Positions 19,881 through 27,498 of a stretch of DNA of 28,056 nucleotides are shown here, in pieces. Source of the stretch: Stentor coeruleus. Taxonomy: Eukaryota; Ciliophora; Heterotrichea; Heterotrichida; Stentoridae. The stretch's first letter is position 1; every line of letters begins with the position of its first letter. Location of the stretch: assembly GCA_001970955.1 (NCBI GenBank), contig MPUH01000965.1, forward strand, positions 1 to 28,056. The letters are read 5' to 3'. Made by a program: the position numbers and the translations under genes. The notes under the pieces were generated by a model. That model did not search any database. It saw only the letters and a list, made by a program, of their open reading frames with translations, and had not been told where the DNA came from.

Positions 19881-21335
19881 CTACTCATCCTCAACATTGA
19901 TGCTGGGACGGAACAAATTAAACGAGTTAGCCGCTGTGCTTACAAGAACATTAAGACTCGGATGATATACAATCTCTTTAATATCTTCTTGTCCCTGATG
20001 TATAAACAACAACTGTGATGGAAATCCAGGTTCAACTTCACCTTCAGCTTCTACTGATAAATCCCAAATAGTTATCCTATCATCAGCAGAAGCAACAGCA
20101 ATTTCACTTGCATCAGTAGGATTCCAAGCAATACTAGTAATTGAATCAGAATGCCATTTAATACAAGCAGCTTGTTTATCAGTAAATCTTAAATCCCATA
20201 CTTTAAATGTTGAATCATCTGATCCTGAGGCAATTTGTGATGTTTCAATAGTATTCCAAGTAATAACATTAACATCACTAGAATGTGCATTTATAGTAAG
20301 CTGTGAGTCATCATTCGCAGTCCTTAAATCCCAGATTTTAATAGTTTTATCAGCAGAACAAGTTGCTAAGACTGATGGTTCAGTTGGACTACGCTGTATA
20401 TCTTCAATAGAAGCTGCGTGACCAGTTAAAGTTTGAGAATGAGCCCAAGAAGCTCCATCACAAGGATATATATAAAGACAATCACCTCCAGCATAAAGCC
20501 AACCGTTTTGTCCCCAACAAAGACCATATCCTTCATTACCCATTCGCCATGATGCTATAGTGTTTGTTGGAGATTTTACTAATCCTCCTTGTTTTTCAAG
20601 CATTTCTAAGCTTTCTTTTATATTGAAAATCTGAACACTTCCTCTATCACTCCATGTTGCCACAACACCTAATTCATTATTAGTCCTTATTCTGTTGACT
20701 ACACCTTGATGACAAAATTCTGCATATTCCATTTTAGCTTCCATACCTTCTTCTTCATCTGATGAACTTATCCCATCTTCTGAACTTTCTTCTTTATCAT
20801 CATCTTTTGTCTTATAGAGTTCAGACCATTTCATTATGTAAACTTTGTTATCACCACTTGTTGCTTGACTACCTGATGCTAGATAGACTGAATAAGGGAA
20901 TGATGATATATTTGCTGACCCTTGGAGTATGTCTAAAGATAAACATGGCCATTCGACTGAGGTTCTATAGAATAAATCGTATGCTTCATTTTCGAAGTCA
21001 AGAACCTCATCTGCTTTTAGTTTGTGAGAGTCCCCAACCCAGATTTCTTTTACAACTTCTTCTTTAGACTCTTCTTCTTCCATGGCTTGAAAGTTGGGAT
21101 CGACTACTAATTGTACATCCCCTGTGCCTGTATCTTCTAGTCTTAGATTCTCGAAATCTTCCCAGTCCTCAGCTTCTCCTATACTGCTACCACTATGGAC
21201 TATTGCACCTTCTTCGCTTTCAAACTCGTCATCTGCAGGGTCCTCGTAGATTAGATTTTCTTCGTCTGAGGTTTTGGAAATGGTCTCTTGCTTAGGCCGT
21301 TTGATTGGCTTTGACCCTGAAGAGACCTTTTTCAT
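19881..21335 (-). CDS. GRWD1: Glutamate-rich WD-repeat protein, GRWD1/Rrb1 family
   Basis: A WD-repeat protein of 484 residues from ATG 21335 to TAG 19881. The frame also has an ATG at 21413 that would add 26 hydrophobic residues; I prefer 21335 because the family starts with a basic then acidic tail, as MKKVSSGSKPIKRPKQ does here. GRWD1 (yeast Rrb1) is a nuclear/nucleolar chaperone that binds ribosomal protein uL3 and helps build the 60S subunit; the human protein also binds histones. Seen here: a Glu/Asp-rich N-terminal third; the CAF1/RbAp-type histone-binding helix region (EAYDLFYRTSVEWPCLSLDI); an acidic insert between early blades (SSEDGISSSDEEEG); and WD blades with typical GH...WD pairs (SADKTIKIWDLR, GSDDSTFKVWDLR, SADDRITIWDLS). 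It closes with the diagnostic FIHQGQEDIKEIVYHPSLN and STAANSFNLFRP, matching the human C-terminus. No intron is visible. Confident family call. Confidence 0.93.
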   Translation of the reverse strand: MKKVSSGSKPIKRPKQETISKTSDEENLIYEDPADDEFESEEGAIVHSGSSIGEAEDWEDFENLRLEDTGTGDVQLVVDPNFQAMEEEESKEEVVKEIWVGDSHKLKADEVLDFENEAYDLFYRTSVEWPCLSLDILQGSANISSFPYSVYLASGSQATSGDNKVYIMKWSELYKTKDDDKEESSEDGISSSDEEEGMEAKMEYAEFCHQGVVNRIRTNNELGVVATWSDRGSVQIFNIKESLEMLEKQGGLVKSPTNTIASWRMGNEGYGLCWGQNGWLYAGGDCLYIYPCDGASWAHSQTLTGHAASIEDIQRSPTEPSVLATCSADKTIKIWDLRTANDDSQLTINAHSSDVNVITWNTIETSQIASGSDDSTFKVWDLRFTDKQAACIKWHSDSITSIAWNPTDASEIAVASADDRITIWDLSVEAEGEVEPGFPSQLLFIHQGQEDIKEIVYHPSLNVLVSTAANSFNLFRPSINVEDE

Positions 21336-21557
21336 ATTTATAGTGGATTTGGTATGGATTATGAATAAGCTTCGACTATCAAAAGTGATTAAATTGATTA
21401 CTAAGATAATCATAGTTAATTTAAGTGCTTAAAAAATAGTTTTTTTTATCATACTTCCCTTTTTACCTATAGGTAAGTTTTAGACACTATCAAAAGAAAA
21501 TTAACAAGGTTAAAAACTGAATAAAATTGCAAAGCAAAGCATGATAATATATAAAAG

Positions 21558-21630
21558 TACAAGCGGCGGGGATTGAACCCACGACCTTCTGCGTGTAAGG
21601 CAGATGTGATAACCACTACACTACGCTTGC
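21558..21630 (-). tRNA. tRNA-Val (anticodon UAC)
   Basis: The minus strand folds into a 73-nt cloverleaf. The acceptor is GCAAGCG paired with CGCTTGT (last pair G-U), with discriminator A. The D arm is GTGT-AGTGGTTA-TCAC. The anticodon stem TCTGC/GCAGA encloses loop CTTACAC, giving anticodon TAC, which reads valine GUA. The T arm is GTGGG-TTCAATC-CCCGC. The internal A and B boxes of RNA polymerase III promoters are present. A TTTT run follows one base past the 3' end on the minus strand, a normal Pol III stop. There is no intron, and the CCA is not encoded, as usual in eukaryotes. Confidence 0.96.
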
Positions 21631-22235
21631 TTATTAAAAAACTAAATATTACTTATTTATAAGCTTTTATTTTTACTATTACAATTATTCCCAAAAATCT
21701 TTAGAAACAATATTCTTTCTGATGCTTAAAGCCTAGAATATTACTTTTTCCTTAAAGTTAAGTAAATATGAGAAAATGTATGAATGTCAAATAATGCATG
21801 CGTATCATAGAGGGACATGATTTCTACTTAGAATCTGATTCAAGTGACTCTGATAATAAATTTGAAGTTTGAGGCAATTTATAAATTAAAATCTTTATAT
21901 ATTTAAATTCTACTTCTGATAATTTATAGGAATTTTACAAAAGATTGAGTTCAGCAGAGAAAGCTTTAATAAATAGTAAAGATATGGAGCTAAGTAAAGG
22001 CATTTAATGTGAAAAAGTTCCTAATTCTTGATCTGGTGAAAATCTGGCTGGCTTTAAAAGAAATCTGATAGAAATTTATATTACAAAATACTACAAAACT
22101 ATTGACTTCTAATTATCATATTTGCTTAATTTCACTCAAGTCAGCATAATATTAACCATTACAATACCCAAGACTTACAATATTATCAATTTTAGTCAAA
22201 GATTCAAACTATCAAAGTATTAAAGATTTTTCCTT
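21631..22235. other. Intergenic region with possible decayed coding relic
   Basis: About 600 bp between the tRNA and the candidate structured RNA. One plus-strand frame opens with ATG at 21798 and gives a peptide of protein-like character (MRIIEGHDFYLESDSSDSDN) before TGA at 21870. The same frame reopens after further stops and encodes EFYKRLSSAEKALINSKD (from 21930) and SGENLAGFKRNLIEIYI, ending with TAA at 22110-22112. At least five stops interrupt it. It may be an old gene relic, or chance open stretches in AT-rich DNA. The part from about 22100 to 22200 is C-rich on the plus strand. Confidence 0.2.
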
Positions 22236-22369
22236 TAGCATTTGCGTCTATAACATTTCTACCAGGAAACTTTTCTGAGGACAAACTGTTGTGTCGAATA
22301 ATTGCTGAGTTATGGCATAGACAGGCTGTTGGTTTTGACTTACGTTCGACGCAAGCTACATAATCTTTT
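22236..22369 (+). ncRNA. Candidate structured non-coding RNA
   Basis: Bases 22241-22360 are 41% G+C (49 of 120 counted), against 25% just outside on both sides. The ends pair: TAGC at 22236-22239 and TTGCGTC at 22242-22248 match GACGCAA at 22348-22354 and GCTA at 22355-22358, an 11-bp terminal stem with a 2-nt bulge enclosing about 100 nt. Inside, TGTC...GACA with an inner ATAA/TTAT pair gives a second stem (about 22293-22324). A TTTT run at 22366-22369 lies eight bases past the stem, as for a Pol III product read on the plus strand. I could not match it to U1-U6, SRP, RNase P/MRP or telomerase RNA. Both strands are also open as peptides of about 55 codons, so an exon of an unrecognised gene is the alternative. 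Confidence 0.3.
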
Positions 22370-22471
22370 AAATTTTATATTTTATCATACTAGAACTTAT
22401 CATCATCGAAATTTAATATAAACCTCAAAATAGCCTTTACTAAATTCTGCTAAAGTAACTATCCAATTTAT

Positions 22472-22969
22472 TTAACTAAGCCTATATCCTTGCCCATCAA
22501 AATATCTTCTCTGTGGCTGTTGAGGTGGTGGATTTCCAATAGGTTCATAACCAGATCCAACATTGCCTTCTATAAAAATCGCTTTCATTTCCCTATAAGC
22601 CAAAAAGCAGTAATACAAAGAGACTAGATATAATGGTAATTGTAAAAGGGCGACAATATAAACATAACTAATAGCAGTATTACTATATAAAGCTTGTGAA
22701 TACAGATCACCTGCAAAATATATAGCAGATAGAAATTGCATAAGACCAATAAGCAAATATATTAAAGCAGTACACCAAAACATAGAACGAGATGCACAAT
22801 AAAGGATTAACCCTGCAATAATTGTTAAGAAACCATCTGTAAATGATGCCATAAGCATCATAACCCCTAATATTATGTGCATAAAGCTACTGATTTTCAT
22901 GATGTTGCAAAGCTGGCCGAGATAGGCATTTGGGAACAGTTGGATGTCGGGGTAACACATAGAAAACAT
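22472..22969 (-). CDS. Small four-helix membrane protein of unknown function
   Basis: A 165-residue frame, ATG at 22969 to TAA at 22472. Four hydrophobic helices are evident at about residues 25-45 (MKISSFMHIILGVMMLMASF), 46-62, 63-86 and 100-124. There is a short N-terminal tail and a soluble C-terminal tail of about 40 residues that is Gly/Pro/Gln-rich (EPIGNPPPQQPQRRYF), ending GQGYRLS. No signal peptide separate from helix 1 is seen. The topology is like small tetraspan vesicle or Golgi proteins (TVP/COPI-associated, MARVEL-like), but no family motif is clear enough to name it. A proline/glutamine tail may be a trafficking or adaptor site (inference). The upstream DNA has the strongest G-over-C skew on the plus strand here (22981-23220: 61 G, 3 C), typical of the 5' flank of minus-strand genes in this window, which supports it being expressed. 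Confidence 0.65.
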   Translation of the reverse strand: MFSMCYPDIQLFPNAYLGQLCNIMKISSFMHIILGVMMLMASFTDGFLTIIAGLILYCASRSMFWCTALIYLLIGLMQFLSAIYFAGDLYSQALYSNTAISYVYIVALLQLPLYLVSLYYCFLAYREMKAIFIEGNVGSGYEPIGNPPPQQPQRRYFDGQGYRLS

Positions 22970-23534
22970 TTTTATAATTATTATATGTAATAAGATAATA
23001 GGAAAATGATTGAGAGATTGTGGAAAAAGTTTTTGTGAGCTAGTTAAAGAGTTTTGTGGTGATTTTTAGTAGGTGTGAAGTTTTTAGGAAATATGGGATT
23101 TTATTGTTTTTGAAAAATTTAAGATTTGGTTTGGAGTGTAGTTTTTTTGTTATGTTTTATGCAGGTTTAAGATTAAGATGAATAAATGCTGGAAGGAAAT
23201 AGAGATTAGGAATAAAATAGATGGTTAAAGGTTGTTTGGTTGTAATATAAAGTGTAGAGAATATTTTGATGATTTAAACTTGAGTTAAAAATACTTGTAT
23301 ATACTTTTACCTGTTTCTATAGATGAATTTAAGAAAATATCAAGGTTGTTAGGGTATAATTTTCGGAAGATAAGAAACCATCATAAAAATACTTGATGAT
23401 TCCAGAATTTAAATAATTATCAGAGAGGGTAAAAAAAAAGAGTCCAACTTTGAATATTTTCATATAAAAAGCCTCGAAATTTTACACTTCAAGTTACGAA
23501 CAAAAGGCTTTATGTTATATACTTATAAATAAAT
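22970..23534. other. Divergent intergenic region, 565 bp
   Basis: Left part (to about 23230) has the G-rich, C-free skew of a minus-strand 5' flank. The right part loses the skew. Near the right end an imperfect hairpin can form: AAAGCCT at 23468-23474 with AGGCTTT at 23505-23511, 24 bp before the start codon of the next gene. No ORF or RNA gene was identified. Confidence 0.5.
23519..23529 (+). promoter_or_regulatory. ATACTTATAAA element before first MGC gene
   Basis: The 11 bases ATACTTATAAA end six bases before the ATG at 23535. The same 11 bases occur at 24682-24692, seventeen bases before the ATG of the related gene at 24709. Sharing between two otherwise diverged upstream regions suggests a conserved promoter or leader element, though such AT-rich words also arise by chance. 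Confidence 0.3.
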
Positions 23535-23750
23535 ATGGGATGCTCTATTATTAAAAGAAAGAATGAAACTTTGGATAAAATTACTTATCCTTCTTCACCA
23601 ATTGAAGAAAAACTAAAACAAAAACTGAAAACCAGTAGAAATATGCGTATTTCTACCACAAAAACTTCAATTAAATACCAAGCAAAACTTCAAATTATTT
23701 ATGAAGTATCATCCGAATTGGAGGTATCACCCCAAGTGCAAGCTAAATAA
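23535..23750 (+). CDS. MGC-type small protein A (predicted N-myristoylated/palmitoylated)
   Basis: A 71-residue frame, ATG at 23535 to TAA at 23748-23750. I do not know the family. It starts MGCSIIKRKN: Gly2 followed by Cys3 and basic residues is the pattern that directs N-myristoylation plus S-palmitoylation and plasma-membrane anchoring. The remainder is basic (KLKQKLKTSRNMR) and hydrophilic, with a C-terminal strand-like motif LQIIYEVSSELEVS. The gene at 24709 has the same beginning (MGC[ST]I) and a matching end (LRVIYEVSQSMESS), with the two motifs at similar distances, so these are paralogues and both are probably real. There is no membrane helix or catalytic motif. By inference it is a small lipid-anchored peripheral membrane protein, perhaps an adaptor. 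Its flanks lack the strong skew seen around larger genes. What argues against it: the small size and no outside homologue known to me. Confidence 0.55.
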   Translation: MGCSIIKRKNETLDKITYPSSPIEEKLKQKLKTSRNMRISTTKTSIKYQAKLQIIYEVSSELEVSPQVQAK

Positions 23751-24708
23751 CTTTAATTGAATAATTGTTAAGTTTAGACAAAAACATACGATAAAAAATA
23801 ATGTTTGCAGTTATTTTATGTTAATTGCATACCTTATGATGATTTTTTCTCATAACAAGTATAAAAAAATTCAAATTTTCTTTGTATGTATTTGGAATTA
23901 TTTTGAGAAATCTTTTGTTTATTTTATTAAATAAGATAAATTATGCACAAACTATGGAAAACTTCATAAAATTTGCATCTTATAATAACTTTTTAAAGTA
24001 TAAAACTTTAAGAAGGATCTAAGCGATTAAAGTTTAAATTTCTAGTAAGACCATTTAACTTACCTGAATTGTTAAATAAATCTTTTTATGTTAATTTTAT
24101 AGTAGCCTTAGAATATTTGTTTCTTTCTATCGAATATACAACAACTTTAATTATTTTAACTAATTTTCTTTACTTGTCTTGTGAAAATTTTATAAAATTA
24201 TTTATTAAATAGTTTATGCGAATTTTTTTGTAATAATACACACATAAAACTTAAAAAGTATAGTTTAGGATTTAATATAAACATTTCCATATTTAAAACT
24301 ATTTAAGTATAAAAAAATGTAACAGCATAATCTAAAGGGATATATAATACAGATGAAATATAATAAAATTTATAAAGGCTTCAAAATTCGAAATGAACTA
24401 ATCGAATACTTTTTTTGAGTTTTATGTTATGGATAAGATCAATTGTTTTAAAATTTTATAAAATTGAAAAGGTAAATGCAATAGCAAAACTTCCTTGAAA
24501 TTTCAATCTAGAAAATATACATTATCATTATAAAAGATTATAAACTTCTTATTCTTTATTTTATTTTGTTGTTGCCTTGATGTGAGAAAATTTTATAATA
24601 TTTCTGTCTTATATATTTTTCAAGAAACTAAAATATTGATGTAATATTGTAAAATTATGCAATAGAAATATTAAAATATCCATACTTATAAAGTTATTAT
24701 AAGTAGAA
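23751..24708. other. AT-rich gene-poor stretch, 958 bp
   Basis: I see no supported gene, RNA or repeat. The DNA is among the most AT-rich in the window, with no G/C strand skew, unlike the flanks of the larger genes. The last 30 bases hold the shared element and hairpin that precede the second MGC gene. Confidence 0.5.
24682..24704 (+). promoter_or_regulatory. Shared element and 8-bp hairpin before second MGC gene
   Basis: ATACTTATAAA at 24682-24692 repeats the element upstream of the first MGC gene. It also forms the left arm of a perfect hairpin: ACTTATAA (24684-24691), loop of five, TTATAAGT (24697-24704), ending four bases before the ATG at 24709. If transcribed it would lie in the leader and could affect initiation (inference). 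AT-only stems are weak. Confidence 0.3.
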
Positions 24709-24894
24709 ATGGGATGCACAATATCAAGTAAATCAAATAATAAAGTTTGTGAGGACCCGCACCAGACCTGTTCTAGCTTGCCTATCAAGAAATTTACCAA
24801 ATCAAAAATTATTCGTGTCCTGAATCGAAATAAATCATCACTTCGAGTAATTTATGAAGTGTCTCAATCGATGGAATCTTCAATAATCTTTTAA
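24709..24894 (+). CDS. MGC-type small protein B (paralogue of protein A)
   Basis: A 61-residue frame, ATG at 24709 to TAA at 24892-24894. Like the gene 1.2 kb upstream on the same strand, it opens MGCTISSKSN, a good N-myristoylation (Gly2) and palmitoylation (Cys3) signal; residues TISSK also fit the small/Ser and basic preferences at positions 5-7. The middle is basic with two extra cysteines (residues 14 and 21, within KVCEDPHQTCSS) that protein A lacks. The end, NRNKSSLRVIYEVSQSMESS, aligns with protein A's KTSIKYQAKLQIIYEVSSELEVS over the IYEVS core. The cysteines could be further palmitoylation sites (inference). No known domain. Two copies with conserved ends and diverged middles argue for selection on the lipid anchor and the IYEVS motif, the latter perhaps a docking site. 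Confidence 0.55.
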   Translation: MGCTISSKSNNKVCEDPHQTCSSLPIKKFTKSKIIRVLNRNKSSLRVIYEVSQSMESSIIF

Positions 24895-25425
24895 ACCTAT
24901 TTACGTAAAACTAAATTTACAACTATTGTTTTTTTTTTATAAAATCTAATATTTTTTGTATAAACACAGATGATTTTTGTATCCCCTATTAAACTCATTT
25001 TTGATATAATCAACATATTTTAACATTTTTTATAATCCTTATCACAGAATAAGTGATTTATTGAATTAAATCATCTGCAATTATTTAAAAAAATAGTGTC
25101 CTTGGTAATTATATATTTATATTACCAAAATAATTAATATGCAATCATTATTTTGATTGAACTTTTTCTAGAACTTATAATAATATATGTGGAGAAAAAG
25201 TAAATTTTATAGATGTATCTTGGAATTATGNTTCTAGAACTTATAATAATATATGTGGAGAAAAAGTAAATTTTATAGATGTATCTTGGAATTATGGAAT
25301 TCTTTTTAGATTTAAGCCATGATAAAATTATGGGGAAAAAATGCTTTAACTAGAAAAAAAGCCAGCACATGCATTCTTAAAATTTATTCTAAGTTAACCA
25401 AATTTATAATCACTTCTTCTTTATA
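24895..25425. other. AT-rich intergenic stretch with an assembly gap
   Basis: No gene or RNA was recognised. The only structure is the direct repeat around the N at 25231, listed separately. Confidence 0.5.
25166..25296. repeat. Unmerged overlap (N at 25231)
   Basis: Sixty-five bases at 25166-25230 recur exactly at 25232-25296 on either side of a single N. The exactness and the N between the copies mark it as a contig overlap that was not merged. It lies in intergenic DNA and breaks no recognised gene. Confidence 0.92.
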
Positions 25426-25746
25426 ATGAAATCCAAATTAGAAATTAATATCGCTAAGATTAAAGAATTAGGATTAAGGCCCTTTGAATTCAAGATATAA
25501 TTAGACTCAATAGAGAAGTACCTTTATGACACTAATACATTTAAAATATTACAGTTAAGTCAATTTTACATTGAGTATCATAACAAATGATAAAATGATT
25601 AAAGGATTTTGTATCCCAATGAGCACTTTGAATAGAGTTTTATCACAATTAATGAGTCTAAATTATATTATATAAGAGTTGGAGGAAGATATATATTCAT
25701 AGACGAGTTATTAAAAATTTATAAAAGGCATAATAAAAAAGCCTGA
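25426..25746 (+). pseudogene. Decayed gene relic with possible winged-helix end
   Basis: An ATG at 25426 opens a protein-like frame (MKSKLEINIAKIKELGLRPF) stopped by TAA at 25498. The same frame continues at once for 29 codons (starting LDSIEKYLYDTNTFKILQL) to TGA at 25588. A shift to the next frame gives 26 codons (25595-25672: GFCIPMSTLNRVLSQLMSLN), and a shift back gives RVGGRYIFIDELLKIYKR up to TGA at 25744. So about 105 codons survive with one in-frame stop and two frame changes. I found no GT-AG pair of the 15-16 nt intron size that would repair this. The last two pieces read like the recognition helix and wing of a winged-helix domain, but that is a weak resemblance. Chance open frames remain possible. 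Confidence 0.3.
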
Positions 25747-26028
25747 AAAATATTTTAGCATCAAATCATTAAGCTTAGAAAAAAAATGAATAAAAATAGG
25801 AAACAAAAAATGCCATGAAAATAACATAATTTTTTCTAAATATCATCAACACCCTTAATTCAACTGCAAAAAAGCAAATAATCAAGCGAACTTTTGCTTA
25901 TCCAACTAAAATTGAAAAAAATACCAAAGCTAAATAATCCACATAGAGAACTTACATTAAATTCTAGAATTAACAATATTCAAAACATGCGTTTTTACGT
26001 AAGACATAAATAATTTGCTTTTAAATTA
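25747..26028. other. 3' flank of glutamate dehydrogenase
   Basis: No gene seen. The stretch 25840-25980 is A- and C-rich and G-poor on the plus strand, as expected beyond the 3' end of a minus-strand gene in this window. Confidence 0.5.
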
Positions 26029-27498
26029 CTATAATCCTATTGTTCCTTCTAAAGTTGAGTCTTGAATTCTCTTCAAGGAGTTGACATAAGCAGCAATTCT
26101 AAGATTTACTCCCAACTTCTGACTAGTAACCTTAGTTTCTTGAACAGCTTCAGTCATAATTTGTTCAAGTCCAGAGTAAACTAAATTAAGCTCTGATGCT
26201 CCAGTAGTATATTGTACTCTTTTTAATCCTGCTACAGCTTCTTTAGTATCAAGGTTCTTAAGTTTAGCAATAGTTTCAATAATATTTTGATTCCTCTTAG
26301 CACCCCATCTTTTAGTTAAAAGTCCAGGTTTGATATGCCCAAGATTTTTAACATATTCAAAATAAGATACAGTCACACCACCAGCATTCATTAATAAATC
26401 AGGAAGCACTAAAACATTATTTTTTTCTAAAATCTCTTGACCTAATGGTGTTGTTGGTCCATTAGCACCTTCAGCTACAACTTTACATTTCAATAATCCA
26501 GCATTTGTTCCATTTATTGACCTTTCAATAGCAGCTGGTATAACAACATCACATTCTCTTGCATAAACATCATTTTGATCCTTGACAATCTCAGCTTTAG
26601 GATATCCATTAAACGACTTCCTTTGTACTAAAAAGTTCTTCAAATCATCAGGGTCAATACCATTTTCATTAAACACACAAGAATTATGCTCAATTACTCC
26701 TAGTATTTTCCCCCCTTCTTTATGTAAAAAGTGTGCAGCCCAATATCCAACATTACCAAAGCCTTGGACAATAAAAGTTTTCCCAGCAATACCAGTAGAT
26801 AATCCAACTTTTTCCATATAATAATTGTCTGTTAAGAATTCACGAACTCCATAAAACACTCCAAGTCCTGTAGATTCAGCTCTACCCGGAATTCCTCCTA
26901 ATTCTATTGGTTTACCTGTTGTCGTTGCAATACCATTCAAATTCTTAGGGTGGTGAGAAACAAAAGTATCCATCATCCAAGCCATTTCTTGCTCGCCAGT
27001 TCCTAAATCAGGTCCTGGAACATCAATAGCAGGGCTAAGAAATCCTTTTTTTCCTAACTCTAAAGCATATCTTCTTGTTAATCTTTCCCTTTCTGCCTCA
27101 CTCAAAGCTTTCGCATCCACTTCAATTCCCCCTTTTCCCCCACCAAATGGTAGATTTACACAAGCACATTTTAATGTCATGAGAAATGCTAAAGCTTCTA
27201 TTTCTGGAAGGTCAACGTTTGGTGAATACCTTGTCCCACCTTTACATGGAAGTTTATGATGTGAATGTTGAGCTCTATATGCTCTATGAAAAGTTATAGT
27301 ACCATCATCACGAGCTAGAGGGATTGTCATTTGTAGGACAGTATCAGTATTTTTGATTTGCTCAAGCATTTCTGGACGCATTCCTGTGTATTGTGAAGCC
27401 TTGTCAAAGAAAATGTTGACCATTTGAAGGAAATTAGGTTCGTTTATGTGACTATGGCTCATTCTTCGAGTCAGGTGTCGAATCATTTTTATAGCCAC
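26029..27498 (-). CDS. GDH: Glutamate dehydrogenase, antenna-bearing hexameric type
   Basis: A 489-residue enzyme, ATG at 27498 to TAG at 26029. It catalyses the reversible NAD(P)-dependent deamination of glutamate to 2-oxoglutarate and ammonia, normally in the mitochondrial matrix. Substrate domain: PCKGGTRYSPNV (84-95), the lysine segment NLPFGGGKGG (115-124, catalytic Lys122) and PAIDVPGPD (156-164, catalytic Asp159). Dinucleotide domain: the Rossmann turn GFGNVG (246-251), with Glu270 at the end of the second strand. A 44-residue segment (389-432) lies between FEYVKNLGH and GASELNLVYSGL, exactly where animal GDH carries its regulatory antenna (about 50 residues there). Ciliates and animals share this antenna, which in animals transmits allosteric control by GTP, ADP and leucine. 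The N-terminus is short and basic (MAIKMIRHLTRRMSHSH), a plausible but weak mitochondrial presequence; Met5 or Met13 could also start. Very confident assignment. Confidence 0.97.
   Translation of the reverse strand: MAIKMIRHLTRRMSHSHINEPNFLQMVNIFFDKASQYTGMRPEMLEQIKNTDTVLQMTIPLARDDGTITFHRAYRAQHSHHKLPCKGGTRYSPNVDLPEIEALAFLMTLKCACVNLPFGGGKGGIEVDAKALSEAERERLTRRYALELGKKGFLSPAIDVPGPDLGTGEQEMAWMMDTFVSHHPKNLNGIATTTGKPIELGGIPGRAESTGLGVFYGVREFLTDNYYMEKVGLSTGIAGKTFIVQGFGNVGYWAAHFLHKEGGKILGVIEHNSCVFNENGIDPDDLKNFLVQRKSFNGYPKAEIVKDQNDVYARECDVVIPAAIERSINGTNAGLLKCKVVAEGANGPTTPLGQEILEKNNVLVLPDLLMNAGGVTVSYFEYVKNLGHIKPGLLTKRWGAKRNQNIIETIAKLKNLDTKEAVAGLKRVQYTTGASELNLVYSGLEQIMTEAVQETKVTSQKLGVNLRIAAYVNSLKRIQDSTLEGTIGL

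Noticed and set aside
21336..21413. N-terminal 26-residue extension of GRWD1 from the ATG at 21413
   Set aside because: It is hydrophobic, unlike the family's basic/acidic N-terminus, and the ATG at 21335 gives the expected start. Without 5' transcript ends this is a preference, not proof.
21798..22112. Stop-codon reassignment, reading through TAA/TAG/TGA to extend this frame
   Set aside because: All the large, clearly identified genes here end at normal TAA, TAG or TGA codons and have none inside, so the code is standard.
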